NCBI GenBank assembly: GCA_008107755.1
Contig: VIRH01000100.1
Coordinates: 1-64,000, forward strand
From: Rhodobacterales bacterium
GTDB lineage: Bacteria > Pseudomonadota > Alphaproteobacteria > Rhizobiales > Stappiaceae
Length of the DNA: 64,000 nt
Direction of reading: 5' to 3'
Shown here: piece after piece, positions 29,170-38,260 of the stretch
Layout: every line of letters begins with the position of its first letter
How positions within the stretch are numbered: the stretch's first letter is position 1
The notes under the pieces: model-generated
Database searches by the model: none
What the model was told of the DNA's origin: nothing
The model's input: the letters and a program-made list of their open reading frames with translations, nothing else
Position numbers and translations under genes: made by a program

Positions 29170-29751
29170 ATGAAATCCATCTGCGTTTTTTGCGGCTCCA
29201 GCCTCGGCGCTCTGGCAGCTTATGGCGAAGCAGCCCGGCGGACCGGACAGGTGATCGCGGAAAGCGGTTACCGTCTGGTCTATGGCGGGGCCAAGGTCGG
29301 CCTCATGGGGGTCGTTGCGGACGCTGCCCTTGCAGCCGGCGGCGAGGTCATCGGCGTGCTGCCGCAGGCGCTTCAGGAAAAGGAACTCGGGCACGAGGGA
29401 CTGACCGAATTCTACCTTGTCGGCTCCATGCACGAGCGCAAGGCAAAGATGGCCGACCTGTCGGACGGCTTCATTGCCCTGCCCGGCGGTGTCGGCACCC
29501 TTGAAGAGATCTTCGAAGTCTGGACCTGGGGGCAACTCGGATATCACGCGAAGCCGTGCGGCTTCTTGAATATCGAAGGCTACTACGACCATCTGACCGC
29601 GTTTCTCGACCACCAGACCACCGAGGGTTTCACGAAGAAAGAGATGCGCGACATGGTCCGCATCACGGAAACACCGGAAGAGATGCTGGAATTCTTCCGC
29701 AACTACCAGGCACCGACGACACCCAAGTGGATCAACCGGAGCGACACCTGA
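29170..29751 (+). CDS. LOG family protein (TIGR00730, putative cytokinin-riboside phosphoribohydrolase)
   Basis: The protein has 193 residues and a Rossmann-like fold. The family signature LPGGVGTLEE is at residues 105-114, the upstream catalytic arginine region is MHERKAKM near 92, and the N-terminal strand reads ICVFCGSSLG. LOG enzymes release adenine-type cytokinin bases from nucleoside 5'-monophosphates; bacterial members probably clear odd nucleotides. The start ATG follows GAGGACG. It belongs to the M20-peptidase transcription unit or stands alone. Confidence 0.93.
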   Translation: MKSICVFCGSSLGALAAYGEAARRTGQVIAESGYRLVYGGAKVGLMGVVADAALAAGGEVIGVLPQALQEKELGHEGLTEFYLVGSMHERKAKMADLSDGFIALPGGVGTLEEIFEVWTWGQLGYHAKPCGFLNIEGYYDHLTAFLDHQTTEGFTKKEMRDMVRITETPEEMLEFFRNYQAPTTPKWINRSDT

Positions 29752-29891
29752 CAAATGGCGGCAATCCGCCGCCTCCGCTGATCTTTTAGCGCGTCTGTCC
29801 ACAGCCGAGCGCGCGCTCTTTGCAAACGCATCGGCAATTGCTACACCAGCGTCAGAATCACGCCACGCCCAACGCGGCCGGCCAAACAATC

Positions 29892-30497
29892 ATGTGTGTC
29901 AGTTCAATGCGCTTCCCTGCTTCGGGCCTTGCCCTGCTTGCCGCCCTAGCCGTATCCGCCTGTTCTCCGACAGCCGACTACGATGGATCGTCAAACCGTA
30001 TCATCTCGACCTCCAGCGTGACCCTCGTGCGGTTCACCGACGACGGTGTCGGCGGCATCACGCGGGAAACGCCATACAGCTCCAAGGCGATCGAAGCCGC
30101 CCTGCCCGGCTTCACAACGGACGGCATCCAGTCCGCCAACGAGAACTCCACCGAGTGGGCGACGGCTGTCTTCAATACGGACGGCTTTCAGGTTCTGCAG
30201 GTTTTCAAGGGCAATGACGGCAAGATACGTACCGTCCATGGCGTCACGCACCATCTCCAGGGCCCGAACGGCGAACGCATCGGCATGACCTTCTCCGAAA
30301 TCGGCTCGGCCCGCTCCGACTGTCGCGTCGGCAAGAACCTGTGGCGCGGCATGGCGATCTGCAAATCCGAGGGCCACCCCAGCGTCGAGCTCGTCTATGC
30401 CATTCCTGGCTACCAGGGGCCGTTCGACCAGCTGCCGCCTGCAAAAGAACTATTCGATGCGCAACTGCAGCGGATTCTCTGGACGCCCGGCGCCTGA
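29892..30497 (+). CDS. Hypothetical lipoprotein
   Basis: The protein has about 201 residues. The N-terminus has a lipoprotein signal with hydrophobic core ALLAALAV and lipobox VSAC, followed by SPTADYDG. The mature part has mixed strands with one C-x(n)-C pair (SDCRVGKN and MAICKSEG) that may form a disulfide, and no recognised enzyme motif. Two starts are possible, 29892 and 29907; neither has a strong ribosome-binding site. It precedes meaB by 75 bases on the same strand, but a functional link is not evident. The family is unknown to me. Confidence 0.65.
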   Translation: MCVSSMRFPASGLALLAALAVSACSPTADYDGSSNRIISTSSVTLVRFTDDGVGGITRETPYSSKAIEAALPGFTTDGIQSANENSTEWATAVFNTDGFQVLQVFKGNDGKIRTVHGVTHHLQGPNGERIGMTFSEIGSARSDCRVGKNLWRGMAICKSEGHPSVELVYAIPGYQGPFDQLPPAKELFDAQLQRILWTPGA

Positions 30498-30572
30498 GAG
30501 CGTTTCAATCTCACGACCTTCCCCCAAAATGCACAGTGACCTTTCCGAAAACCTGCTTTATGCCTTCTAGTC

Positions 30573-31571
30573 ATGACGACTCGGGCAAAAGCAATCGATC
30601 CGGAAACCCTTGCGGCTGATCTGAAGGCCGGCAAGCGCGCTGCTCTGGCACGAGCCATCACGCTGGTTGAGTCAAGGAAACCCGAGCACCGGAAGATCGC
30701 GAAGGCTCTGATCCAGGACCTCCTGCCCATGACCGGCAAGGCGCTCCGGTTGGGCATCACAGGCGTACCTGGCGTCGGTAAGTCAACCACCATCGACACG
30801 CTCGGCTCGAACCTTACCGCAGCCGGCCACAAGGTGGCGGTGCTGGCCGTCGACCCTTCCTCGACACGCACCGGTGGCTCCATCCTTGGCGACAAGACGC
30901 GCATGGCACGCCTTGCCATCGATCCCTCGGCCTATATTCGCCCCTCGCCCTCCGCCGGCACCCTGGGCGGCGTCGCGGCCAAGACCCGGGAAACGATGCT
31001 CCTGTGCGAGGCCGCGGGCTTTGACGTCATCCTTGTCGAAACGGTCGGCATCGGCCAGTCGGAGACAACGGTTGCCGACATGGTCGACTTCTTTCTCGTT
31101 CTCATGCTGCCGGGGGCCGGCGACGAATTGCAGGGTATCAAGAAGGGCGTTCTGGAGATCGCCGACATGATCGCCGTCAACAAGGCCGACGGCGACGGCG
31201 CTGCGCGAGCCCGCACTGCCGCCTCCGACTACCGGGCGGCGCTTCATATCCTCGCACCGAAATCGCCCGACTGGACGCCGCCGGTCATCACCGTGTCCGG
31301 CCTCGCAAACGACGGCCTCGACACGCTCTGGGAGCAGGTCCTTCTTTACCGGACCCGGACGGAGGCGAGCGGCGCATGGCAGGAAAAGCGCAGCCGCCAG
31401 CAGGTCGCCTGGATGTGGGACATGCTGCAGCAGCGGATGACGGAAGCGCTCAAGACCAACAAGGGCACGGCCGAGCGCCTGAAATCCCTTGAGGAAAGCG
31501 TCCGAAACGGCACGACATCCGTCTCGCTTGCCGTGGACGAACTTGCCGGACTGATGGGGCTTGGCGAATGA
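30573..31571 (+). CDS. meaB: Methylmalonyl-CoA mutase-associated GTPase MeaB
   Basis: The 332-residue G3E P-loop GTPase loads adenosylcobalamin onto, and protects, methylmalonyl-CoA mutase. Walker A is GVPGVGKSTT near residues 66-75, the Mg-binding Asp is in LAVDPSSTRTGGSILGDKTR near 95, and base specificity is given by NKAD near 205. The partner mutase genes mutAB lie at 18.2-22.4 kb on the opposite strand. In many related genomes meaB is nearer the mutase. The next gene starts within its stop codon (ATGA overlap), so the two are translationally coupled. Confidence 0.96.
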   Translation: MTTRAKAIDPETLAADLKAGKRAALARAITLVESRKPEHRKIAKALIQDLLPMTGKALRLGITGVPGVGKSTTIDTLGSNLTAAGHKVAVLAVDPSSTRTGGSILGDKTRMARLAIDPSAYIRPSPSAGTLGGVAAKTRETMLLCEAAGFDVILVETVGIGQSETTVADMVDFFLVLMLPGAGDELQGIKKGVLEIADMIAVNKADGDGAARARTAASDYRAALHILAPKSPDWTPPVITVSGLANDGLDTLWEQVLLYRTRTEASGAWQEKRSRQQVAWMWDMLQQRMTEALKTNKGTAERLKSLEESVRNGTTSVSLAVDELAGLMGLGE

Positions 31572-32176
31572 AGGCGGGCGTCAAGACGATCCTGGTGACG
31601 GGCTTTTCGCCTTTTCCCGGCGCGCCGATCAATCCGACCGAACGACTGATGCGCCGCCTGCCGAGGCGGCTTGCCAGCAAGAACGGCGGTACACGGTTTG
31701 TGTTCCGCGTCTTGCCGACAACCTGGACAGGCCGGAAAGATGTCACGGAAAAGCTGCGCCGTGAGTTGAAGCCGGATGCGGTCGTTCATTTCGGCGTCGA
31801 TGGCGGCCGCAGGACGATCAACATCGAGACCCGCGCCGTCAACCGCGCTGTGCGCGTGCGCCCGGACGCTGCCGGCCTGTCGCCGGACCGGCCGGACCTG
31901 ACCGCCGGCGCGGAGCGACACCGCATGTCCACTCTGCCCGCCAGGGCTTTGAGGGACGCCGCACTAAGCGCAGGAGCGCCCGCGCGCCTGTCAACGAGCG
32001 CCGGGACCTACCTCTGCAATGCCACGCTCTGGGATACGCTGGGAGACGGATTTCCGGCTATCTTCATCCACGTCCCCTCACTGCCGAAAGGCCGGCGAGA
32101 CACGAGACCGGGCTATCCGGTTATCGAGAATGCAGCAGTCCGCATCCTGCTTGAAACCGCACGTCGCCTGAAATAG
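31568..32176 (+). CDS. Pyroglutamyl-peptidase I-like protein (peptidase C15)
   Basis: The protein has 202 residues. The C15 catalytic triad positions are all present: glutamate in NIETRAVN near residue 80, cysteine in SAGTYLCN near 147 and histidine in FIHVPSLP near 166. The opening ILVTGFSPFPGAPINPTE is typical. Such enzymes remove N-terminal pyroglutamate from peptides in the cytosol. The gene overlaps the meaB stop by four bases. That coupling is unexpected, as the two functions are not known to be linked, and may only reflect packing. Confidence 0.88.
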   Translation: MKAGVKTILVTGFSPFPGAPINPTERLMRRLPRRLASKNGGTRFVFRVLPTTWTGRKDVTEKLRRELKPDAVVHFGVDGGRRTINIETRAVNRAVRVRPDAAGLSPDRPDLTAGAERHRMSTLPARALRDAALSAGAPARLSTSAGTYLCNATLWDTLGDGFPAIFIHVPSLPKGRRDTRPGYPVIENAAVRILLETARRLK

Positions 32177-32180
32177 CGCG

Positions 32181-32768
32181 TCAGGCGCGCGGGTCTGCCA
32201 GCAATCGCTCCACCTGACGGATGCAGTCCCCCGCCATGGCTGCGGAGAGGCCTGCACGGCCGAGCACACGGAGCCCGAGATAGATCGACAGAAGGCCGCG
32301 CGCGGTTTCGCGAGACAGGACCTCATCCGCGCCGGCTCTTTCCATCAGCGCCCGGAACAATCCGTTTTCCAGCCGCAGCACCATCGCCTGAAGTTTTGCT
32401 TCGGTCTCTCCCCCTTCCGCCGCCTTGTCGACCAAAGCATTGCATAGAAGACAGCCCATGCGGTCGCCATCCCGCCTGGCGAGTTCCGCGACCTTGCCGA
32501 AAAGACCAAGAATACGCGTCCGTCCCGAGCCGAGATTCCTGTCGCTCAGATACCGCACCGTCTCGCTGATGACCGTCTCGTCGTAACGGTCCAGAGCAGC
32601 AAGGTAGATCGAGTGCTTGTCCTGAAAGGCCTTGTAGAAGGACCCCTTGGTGATCTCCATCGTCGCAAGCAGCTCGCTCAATGAAGCGTCCTCGTAGCCC
32701 ACGTCCCAGAAAAGACGCATGGCCTTGTCCATGGCCTCCTCGGGATCGAATTCGCGCGGTCTTGCCAT
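32181..32768 (-). CDS. TetR/AcrR-family transcriptional regulator
   Basis: The protein has 195 residues. The N-terminal HTH is clear: PEEAMDKAMRLFWDVGYEDASLSELLATMEITKGSFYKAFQ, listed here as residues about 9-49 by its key points (FWDVGYEDAS, ITKGSFYKAF). The ligand domain contains MGCLLCNALVD, a cysteine-bearing segment common in a TetR subgroup that senses electrophiles. The ATG at 32768 has GGAAGG upstream. It is divergent from the YHS-protein gene, with a candidate operator between, and tail-to-tail with the C15 peptidase gene four bases away. Confidence 0.9.
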   Translation of the reverse strand: MARPREFDPEEAMDKAMRLFWDVGYEDASLSELLATMEITKGSFYKAFQDKHSIYLAALDRYDETVISETVRYLSDRNLGSGRTRILGLFGKVAELARRDGDRMGCLLCNALVDKAAEGGETEAKLQAMVLRLENGLFRALMERAGADEVLSRETARGLLSIYLGLRVLGRAGLSAAMAGDCIRQVERLLADPRA

Positions 32769-32826
32769 TTGCCTTCCGGAATTCCTCACATCACGAAAGG
32801 CTCACCTTTTCCTAACGCGCAAGTGT

Positions 32827-32847
32827 TTTGGACTTTACGGTTCCAAA
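32827..32847. promoter_or_regulatory. Candidate TetR operator
   Basis: TTTGGA at 32827-32832 and TCCAAA at 32842-32847 form an inverted repeat with a nine-base spacer, within the 209-base space between the divergent TetR and YHS genes. TTTGGA/TCCAAA arms are common in TetR-family operators. The inner bases are not symmetric, so support is moderate. Confidence 0.4.
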
Positions 32848-32977
32848 TCCTATTTCCTGATCACCGACAGGGAGCGGAGGTGGGCCGCTCAGTTAGGAAC
32901 CGAATGGTACCGAATTTTGCCGCATGTGGCAAACGCTTCCAGGTCGGGAAGTCACCAACTCATCGGGAGTGTTTTAC

Positions 32978-33451
32978 ATGTTTGCAAATCTGATCCGCAG
33001 TTCCATCGCAGCAGCCGTCGTCGTCACCGGCATCGTCTCCAGCGCCTTCGGCGCGGGCGTCGACGTCAATGCCACCGTGACGGGCCTTGCCCTTCGCGGC
33101 GTCGATCCGGTCTCCTATTTCACCGACGGCGAGCCGAAGGACGGCAAGTTCGACATCACCGAGGTCCATAACGGTGCGACCTACCGCTTCGTATCGGAGG
33201 AAAGCCGCGACCTCTTCAAGCAGAACCCGGAAAAGTATCTTCCGGCCTACGGCGGCTTCTGCGCCTTCGGAACCGCAATGGGCGTCAAGGTCGACGGCGA
33301 TCCGGACCTCTGGAAGATCGTTGACGGCAAGCTCTACCTGAACCTGTCCGAAAGCATTCAGGAGCGCTGGAACACGGACGTTCCGGGCTTCATCGAAAAG
33401 GCCGACGTCAACTGGGACAGCCTCAAGGACGTCGACCCGAGCGAACTTTGA
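32978..33451 (+). CDS. Exported YHS domain-containing protein
   Basis: The protein has 157 residues with a signal peptide (hydrophobic residues 5-24, cleavage near SAFGA). A YHS-type metal-binding module follows: ALRGVDPVSYF near residue 37, ATYRFVSEESRDLFKQNPEKYLP (key points FVSE, FKQNP, KYLP) near 67-88, and GGFCAFG near 92-98. YHS modules bind soft metals such as copper in transporters; this stand-alone periplasmic form is common in marine alphaproteobacteria with unproven function. GGGAG precedes the ATG at nine bases. It is probably controlled by the divergent TetR regulator. A 12-base-pair hairpin follows. Confidence 0.9.
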   Translation: MFANLIRSSIAAAVVVTGIVSSAFGAGVDVNATVTGLALRGVDPVSYFTDGEPKDGKFDITEVHNGATYRFVSEESRDLFKQNPEKYLPAYGGFCAFGTAMGVKVDGDPDLWKIVDGKLYLNLSESIQERWNTDVPGFIEKADVNWDSLKDVDPSEL

Positions 33452-33478
33452 TCCCTGCAACGCAAATGAAGTTCGCAG

Positions 33479-33509
33479 AAGACCGGCCGGCGCCCCTCCG
33501 GCCGGTCTT
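33479..33509 (+). terminator. Terminator-like hairpin after the YHS gene
   Basis: A 12-base-pair stem joins 33479-33490 (AAGACCGGCCGG) and 33498-33509 around a seven-base loop. It lies 28 bases past the stop codon. The downstream T content is low. Confidence 0.65.
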
Positions 33510-33607
33510 CACATGTCTGGCCGCCCGCCTGCCCGGCACGCCTCTTGCTCTTTCATGCCATCGGAAAAGACACCGGTCCCAGCCTGGGACAACAACAGCA
33601 ATCGGCG

Positions 33608-34984
33608 ATGCGGATGAAAGCAAACCTGACGATACCCACCCGGCGCGCGTTCCTTGCCGGCACAGGCCTGTGCCTTTTCGGCACAGCGGCGTCCGCGCAG
33701 ATGAAGGTCGCGGACCTCAGGGGATCGATCGATTCGCCGGAGCTTGGCCTCCTTCCCAACGCGGCCGACGACCAGACAGCCCAGTTCCAGAACGCGGTCA
33801 ACCGCGCCGTGGAACGCGGGCGTGCCCTGTTCCTGCCAGCCGGCACCTATCCGGTCGCCAACCTGCGCCTTCCCTCCGGCACCCTGATCGTCGGCGTTCC
33901 CGGCCGCACGCGCCTTGTCTACGAGGGCGGCGGCGGACAGTTGATCCGTGCCGAAGGCGTCAGCAACATTGGCCTGACCGGCCTGACTTTCGACGGCGCC
34001 AACCGGTCGATCGGCGATTTCACCGACGGCCTGCTCCATTTCGTCGGCGTTCGCGGCGTGGAAATCGACAATTGCGAGATTGCCGGGTCCGCCAAATCCG
34101 GCGTCGTGCTGGACAGGTGCTCGGGACGCGTGAACAACAGCCGAATCTCCGGGTCTGCCGAAGCGGGCTTGCGTTCGAACGAGGCAACGGGCCTCTTGAT
34201 CACCGACAACACCGTCAGCGACTGCGCCAATGGCGGCATCTGGGTGCATCGTTGGCGAGAGGGCGAAGACGGAACAATCGTTTCGGGAAACCGGGTCGAG
34301 CGGATTGGCGCGCGCTACGGTGGCACAGGACAATTCGGTAACGGCATCAATATCTTCCGCGCCCACGGTGTCATCGTCACCAGCAACCGCATCGCCGATT
34401 GCGCCTTTTCCGCAATCCGCTCCAACAGCGGGTCGAACGTCCAGATCATCGGCAACTCCTGCCTGCGGTCCGGAGAAACGGCGATCTATTCGGAGTTTTC
34501 ATTTCAGGGAGCGGTCATCTCCAACAATATCGTTGACGGCGGCACGACCGGCATTTCAATCGCCAATTTCATGGACGGCGGGCGGCTGTCCGTGTGTTCG
34601 GCAAACCTCGTTCGCAACATCAACGAAGACGGCCCATACCCGCCGGAAGTTGCCGGTTTCGGTATCGGCATCGCAGTCGAAGCCGACACCGCGCTGACCG
34701 GAAATGTCATCGAAGGCGCACCAAAATTCGGCCTCATGATCGGATGGGGCCCCTACATGCGAAATGTCACGGCTTCGCAGAACGTCGTGCGCGACTGCGG
34801 CACCGGCATTGCGGTGACGGTCGTCGAAGGGGCCGGGGCCGCCGTTATCTCGGGAAACATCGTGCAGGGCTCCAGATCAGGAGCCATCCGGGGCTATCGC
34901 TGGCTGGAGCAGACGACGGGCGAGCTTGACGGCACATCCGAATTCGCGAACCTCACGGTTCGCGAAAACCAGATCGCCGCGTAA
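33608..34984 (+). CDS. Tat-exported parallel beta-helix protein (TIGR03808 type)
   Basis: The protein has 458 residues. The N-terminus carries a twin-arginine signal (PTRRAFLAG, then a hydrophobic core to ASAQ near residue 30), so it is exported folded. The rest consists of right-handed beta-helix turns (PbH1-like), with repeated patterns such as GVVLDRCSG, NTVSDCANGG, NRIADCAFSA and NIVDGGTTG. This matches the uncharacterised family of twin-arginine translocated repeat proteins found mainly in Rhizobiales. A polysaccharide-related role is likely by fold but unproven. The start is not backed by a clear ribosome-binding site; an ATG two codons later is also possible. Confidence 0.85.
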   Translation: MRMKANLTIPTRRAFLAGTGLCLFGTAASAQMKVADLRGSIDSPELGLLPNAADDQTAQFQNAVNRAVERGRALFLPAGTYPVANLRLPSGTLIVGVPGRTRLVYEGGGGQLIRAEGVSNIGLTGLTFDGANRSIGDFTDGLLHFVGVRGVEIDNCEIAGSAKSGVVLDRCSGRVNNSRISGSAEAGLRSNEATGLLITDNTVSDCANGGIWVHRWREGEDGTIVSGNRVERIGARYGGTGQFGNGINIFRAHGVIVTSNRIADCAFSAIRSNSGSNVQIIGNSCLRSGETAIYSEFSFQGAVISNNIVDGGTTGISIANFMDGGRLSVCSANLVRNINEDGPYPPEVAGFGIGIAVEADTALTGNVIEGAPKFGLMIGWGPYMRNVTASQNVVRDCGTGIAVTVVEGAGAAVISGNIVQGSRSGAIRGYRWLEQTTGELDGTSEFANLTVRENQIAA

Positions 34985-34992
34985 CTCCGCTA

Positions 34993-35793
34993 TTACTGCA
35001 GCGAAAAACGCAGGGAAAGACAGGACAGGCCCCCGTCGATCTTCCGCGCTTCGTGGGTCGGCAGAACGACGGTGCGAAAACCGGCGTCTTCGATTGCCGA
35101 ACGTGTCTTCGGATAACCTTCCGGGACAAGGACGACGTCGTTCACGCGAATGACGTTGGCCGCATATTCCTCGCCCTCCGGAACCACCACAACCTTGCGA
35201 TCGGCGAAAAACCCGCTTTCCGCCATTGTTGTCGTGGCGAGGATAACGCCATCGCCGAGCGTCGAGCACGCTGTCTTGAAATGCAGAACCCCGTCCGGCG
35301 TGTTGCAGACCCTGGCCTCATAGCCCCACTCCCGCAACACCGCGGCGAAGCTTTCCGAGCCCTCGCGGTTCGTGCGCGCGGAGAGGCCGACAAGGATGAT
35401 GTCATCCAGCATCAGGACGTCGCCGCCATCGACATCACCGGCGCCCGGCAGGTCCACGACCTTTGCAAACCGCGGCTCCAGCGCCCCCCGGATCGCTTCA
35501 CTCTCGCCTGCCCGGCTCGACGCGCCCGGGCGCAGCACGATGGCTCCGTCGGGCAGGCAGAAGGCCGGGTCCTCGACAAAGCAGCTGTCCGGAAAGGCTT
35601 CGAACGGCGGCAGCACATCGACAGTCAATCCCGCGGCCTGAAGCGCTTTCACATAGAGTGAATGCTCGGCGCGAAACCGATCCGCGTCGGGGTCGCCGCC
35701 ATCTTCGGCTCGCAAACCGTTGGCAACGCTGTCAGAGGGCGTGCGCGTGATGGCATTGGTGAAGCGAAAGGACAGGCCGTTGCGATGAGGCAT
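34993..35793 (-). CDS. Dimethylarginine dimethylaminohydrolase (DDAH) family protein
   Basis: The 266-residue amidinotransferase-fold enzyme would convert N-methylated arginines to citrulline and methylamines. The catalytic cysteine is in GGLSCLSLR near residue 258 and the catalytic histidine in VLHFKTAC near 164; the substrate-binding FVEDPAF is near 72 and DGGDVL near 118. It lies on the minus strand with the asparaginase (69 bases upstream) and the aminotransferase, forming a probable amino-acid or nitrogen-scavenging group. The stop codon is eight bases from that of the convergent beta-helix gene. Arginine deiminase is excluded by size and motif spacing. Confidence 0.92.
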   Translation of the reverse strand: MPHRNGLSFRFTNAITRTPSDSVANGLRAEDGGDPDADRFRAEHSLYVKALQAAGLTVDVLPPFEAFPDSCFVEDPAFCLPDGAIVLRPGASSRAGESEAIRGALEPRFAKVVDLPGAGDVDGGDVLMLDDIILVGLSARTNREGSESFAAVLREWGYEARVCNTPDGVLHFKTACSTLGDGVILATTTMAESGFFADRKVVVVPEGEEYAANVIRVNDVVLVPEGYPKTRSAIEDAGFRTVVLPTHEARKIDGGLSCLSLRFSLQ

Positions 35794-35861
35794 CTGCTCT
35801 CCGATTGAATCAGGCTCTCGACAAGTCCATCGAAGCCTTTGTTTTACCGTGATTTTCCAAA

Positions 35862-36887
35862 TCAGACAGCAGCCTTGAGCGCGGAGAGAAGCTCTTTCCG
35901 CGGCTTGATGTGACCGGCCTGGACACCGCGCCGGGTGAGCACCGGCGGATTGACCAGGGAATCCAGCAGAACCGCTTCTTCCTCGCCCAGATCCAGCAAG
36001 GTCTCCAGCACGGTCGCCATCATCACTTCCGACGCCCGAGTCGCACCGTCATCGCATTTCAGCGCAATTCCGTACCCGAGTTCCGGAACGGCCGCGCAGA
36101 AGACGCCTTCGGCGCCCGTCTTGACGAAGACCCGGCCGCGAAACGTTTCCATGACCTGCGTGCAGAACCGATCCGCGCCCGCGACCATATAGGGCTCGTT
36201 GATGCAGGCATCGTAAAGCTGCTGCGCGGCTTCCGCCCTCAAGGGCTCCAGTCCCTCGCCCGTGCTGAAGGCGGCAAAGGCCCTTGCGAAACTTGCAAGG
36301 GGCGAAGCGTAGGTCGGGATGGAACAACCATCTGTGCCGCAAACGTCTTCCGAGAGCGTATCGCCGGTCAACTGCTCCATGACGTTGCGCACCTCGCGCT
36401 GCACCGGATGGTCAGGCTCTACATAGCCGCGCGTCTCCACACCCATGACTTTCGCAAGCCCCAGAAACCCCGCGTGCTTGCCCGAACAATTGTTGTGAAG
36501 ACCGCAGGGCGTCTCGTCCTGCAGGATCAGCTTTGCAGCGTCTTCCATGCGCTTGGGCCATTGCGGCCCGCACTCCAGCGCGTCTTCCCCCAACCCGGCC
36601 TTCATCAGCATCACCCGGGCGGAGTTGGCATGCACCTCTTCTCCGTTGTGGGATGCGCAGGCCAGTGCAAGTTCCGCGTCGGTGTAGTCGAGCGCCTCGG
36701 CCGCGCCGGATTCGACCAGCGGAAGCGCCTGAAGGGCCTTGATCGCCGATCTCGGAAAGACCCGAGCCTCGATATCTCCGATCCCGCAAACGCGCTTGCC
36801 CGCCGCATCGACGATGACGAGGCTGCCGCGATGCCGGCTTTCGATAACATTGCCCCGGGTGACATCGACCAGAATTGGATTGTCCAT
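35862..36887 (-). CDS. L-asparaginase, Rhizobium etli type (PF06089)
   Basis: The 341-residue enzyme hydrolyses asparagine to aspartate and ammonia. It belongs to the rhizobial class, unrelated to the bacterial type I/II enzymes. The serine-lysine pair in FPRSAIKALQ near residue 47-50 and the downstream HNNCSGKHAG near 132 and VCGTDGCSIP near 182 are hallmark motifs with zinc-site cysteine candidates. No signal peptide is seen, so it is cytosolic. It is 30 bases downstream of the aminotransferase gene, which would process the aspartate or related amino acids, indicating one operon. Confidence 0.92.
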   Translation of the reverse strand: MDNPILVDVTRGNVIESRHRGSLVIVDAAGKRVCGIGDIEARVFPRSAIKALQALPLVESGAAEALDYTDAELALACASHNGEEVHANSARVMLMKAGLGEDALECGPQWPKRMEDAAKLILQDETPCGLHNNCSGKHAGFLGLAKVMGVETRGYVEPDHPVQREVRNVMEQLTGDTLSEDVCGTDGCSIPTYASPLASFARAFAAFSTGEGLEPLRAEAAQQLYDACINEPYMVAGADRFCTQVMETFRGRVFVKTGAEGVFCAAVPELGYGIALKCDDGATRASEVMMATVLETLLDLGEEEAVLLDSLVNPPVLTRRGVQAGHIKPRKELLSALKAAV

Positions 36888-36917
36888 GATCTACCTGTTT
36901 CCAATACTTCGCTAACG

Positions 36918-38096
36918 CTACGCGGATTCGGCCCGGCCCGCAGTCAAAAACGCGGTCAGCCGAGCCAGTGCTTCATCAATGACGCTATCCTGTTTGCAGA
37001 AACAGAACCGGATGTATCCGCTCGGAGCGTCGGAACCATAGAAGGCGGAGACTGGCACCGCCGCGACTCCGGCGCGCTCGACCAGCAACTGACACGCCTC
37101 GATATCGGTACCGCCAAGACCAAGCCCCGCGAAGCCGCAGGTCAGGAAGTAGGTCGCCTCGCAGGGGAGCACGGAAAAGCCCAGCTTCTCCAGTCCGCGC
37201 GCCATCCTGTCGCGCTTGGCCATCAGCTCCTGCGCCAGTCCGGTGTAGTAGCTGTCGTCCTTCGCGAGTCCGTAAGCCACGGCTTTCTGCAGGTTCGGGG
37301 CCGTTGTGAAGGTTACCCATTGATGCGCCTTGGCGACCGGATCCATCAGCGAGGCCGGCCCGGTGATGTAGCCGACTTTCCAGCCCGTCAGCGAAAAGGT
37401 CTTGCCTGCGGAGCCGATCCGCAAGGTCCGCTCACGCATTCCTTCCAGCGTCATCAGCGGCCTGTGCGCCTTTCCGTCGAAGACGAGATGTTCGTAGACC
37501 TCGTCGCAGATTGCATAGGCATCGTATTTCCGGCACAGCGATGCAATGAGCTCAAGCTCCGCATCCGAGAAGACCTTCGCTGTCGGGTTCATCGGATTGT
37601 TGAGAAGAACGGCCTTGGTCCGTTCCGAGAACGCCGCTTCAAGCGCCTGGGCGTCGAGCGACCATGTCGGAGGGGTGACCCGTACACGCACCGGAACTCC
37701 GCCGGCCTGCTTCACGAGCGGCAGGTAGCAGTCGTAGAGCGGCTCGATCAGGACAACCTCGTCGCCGGGCGAAACCAGCGCGAAAATGCAGTCTGCGAGC
37801 GCTTCCGTCGCGCCGGATGTCACCATCACCTCTGCCTGGGGATCGACCTCCAGCCCGTAAAACCGCTTGTTGGCGGCAGCAACCGCCTCACGCAATTCCG
37901 GCAGGCCCAACATCGGCGGATACTGGTTGGGGCCATCCACCAGCGCCCCGGCAGCCACTGCGCGGATATCCTCAGGCCCGTCAACGTCCGGAAAGCCCTG
38001 CCCCAGATTGACCGCGTCGTGCGTCCTCGCAAGGCGCGACATGGTCTCGAAGACAGTTGTTTCAATGCCGGTAAACACCGGATTGGTAGGTTTCAT
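36918..38096 (-). CDS. PLP-dependent aminotransferase, class I/II
   Basis: The 392-residue fold-type I enzyme has the PLP lysine in SAGKTFSLTGWKVGY near residue 235, the cofactor-ring aspartate in ICDEVYEHL near 203, the asparagine in NNPMNPT near 170 and the C-terminal arginine in GYIRFCFC near 366. The best family resemblance is to the methionine/kynurenine-type aminotransferases (YbdL/KAT group). The ATG at 38096 has GGAGG seven bases upstream. It is the first gene of the aminotransferase-asparaginase-DDAH set. Substrate is not decidable from sequence. Confidence 0.9.
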   Translation of the reverse strand: MKPTNPVFTGIETTVFETMSRLARTHDAVNLGQGFPDVDGPEDIRAVAAGALVDGPNQYPPMLGLPELREAVAAANKRFYGLEVDPQAEVMVTSGATEALADCIFALVSPGDEVVLIEPLYDCYLPLVKQAGGVPVRVRVTPPTWSLDAQALEAAFSERTKAVLLNNPMNPTAKVFSDAELELIASLCRKYDAYAICDEVYEHLVFDGKAHRPLMTLEGMRERTLRIGSAGKTFSLTGWKVGYITGPASLMDPVAKAHQWVTFTTAPNLQKAVAYGLAKDDSYYTGLAQELMAKRDRMARGLEKLGFSVLPCEATYFLTCGFAGLGLGGTDIEACQLLVERAGVAAVPVSAFYGSDAPSGYIRFCFCKQDSVIDEALARLTAFLTAGRAESA

Positions 38097-38260
38097 CGGT
38101 CCTCCCGAGGGTTTGCGGCCGGGTTCTGGTGCGCTCTTATACAAGAAGTCGAAAACGCATTGAAACTGCTTTCCTTCAGCCTCGAAAGGAAGTTCGGCCC
38201 GTTCAGGAAACTCTTTGAGTGACCCGGCGCAGTGATCATCCGCTGCCTATCCGGTCGCCT

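Noticed and set aside
35910..38222. A 770-codon open frame on the plus strand
   Set aside because: It is antisense to the asparaginase and aminotransferase genes, which have full catalytic motifs. Long antisense frames are common in GC-rich DNA.
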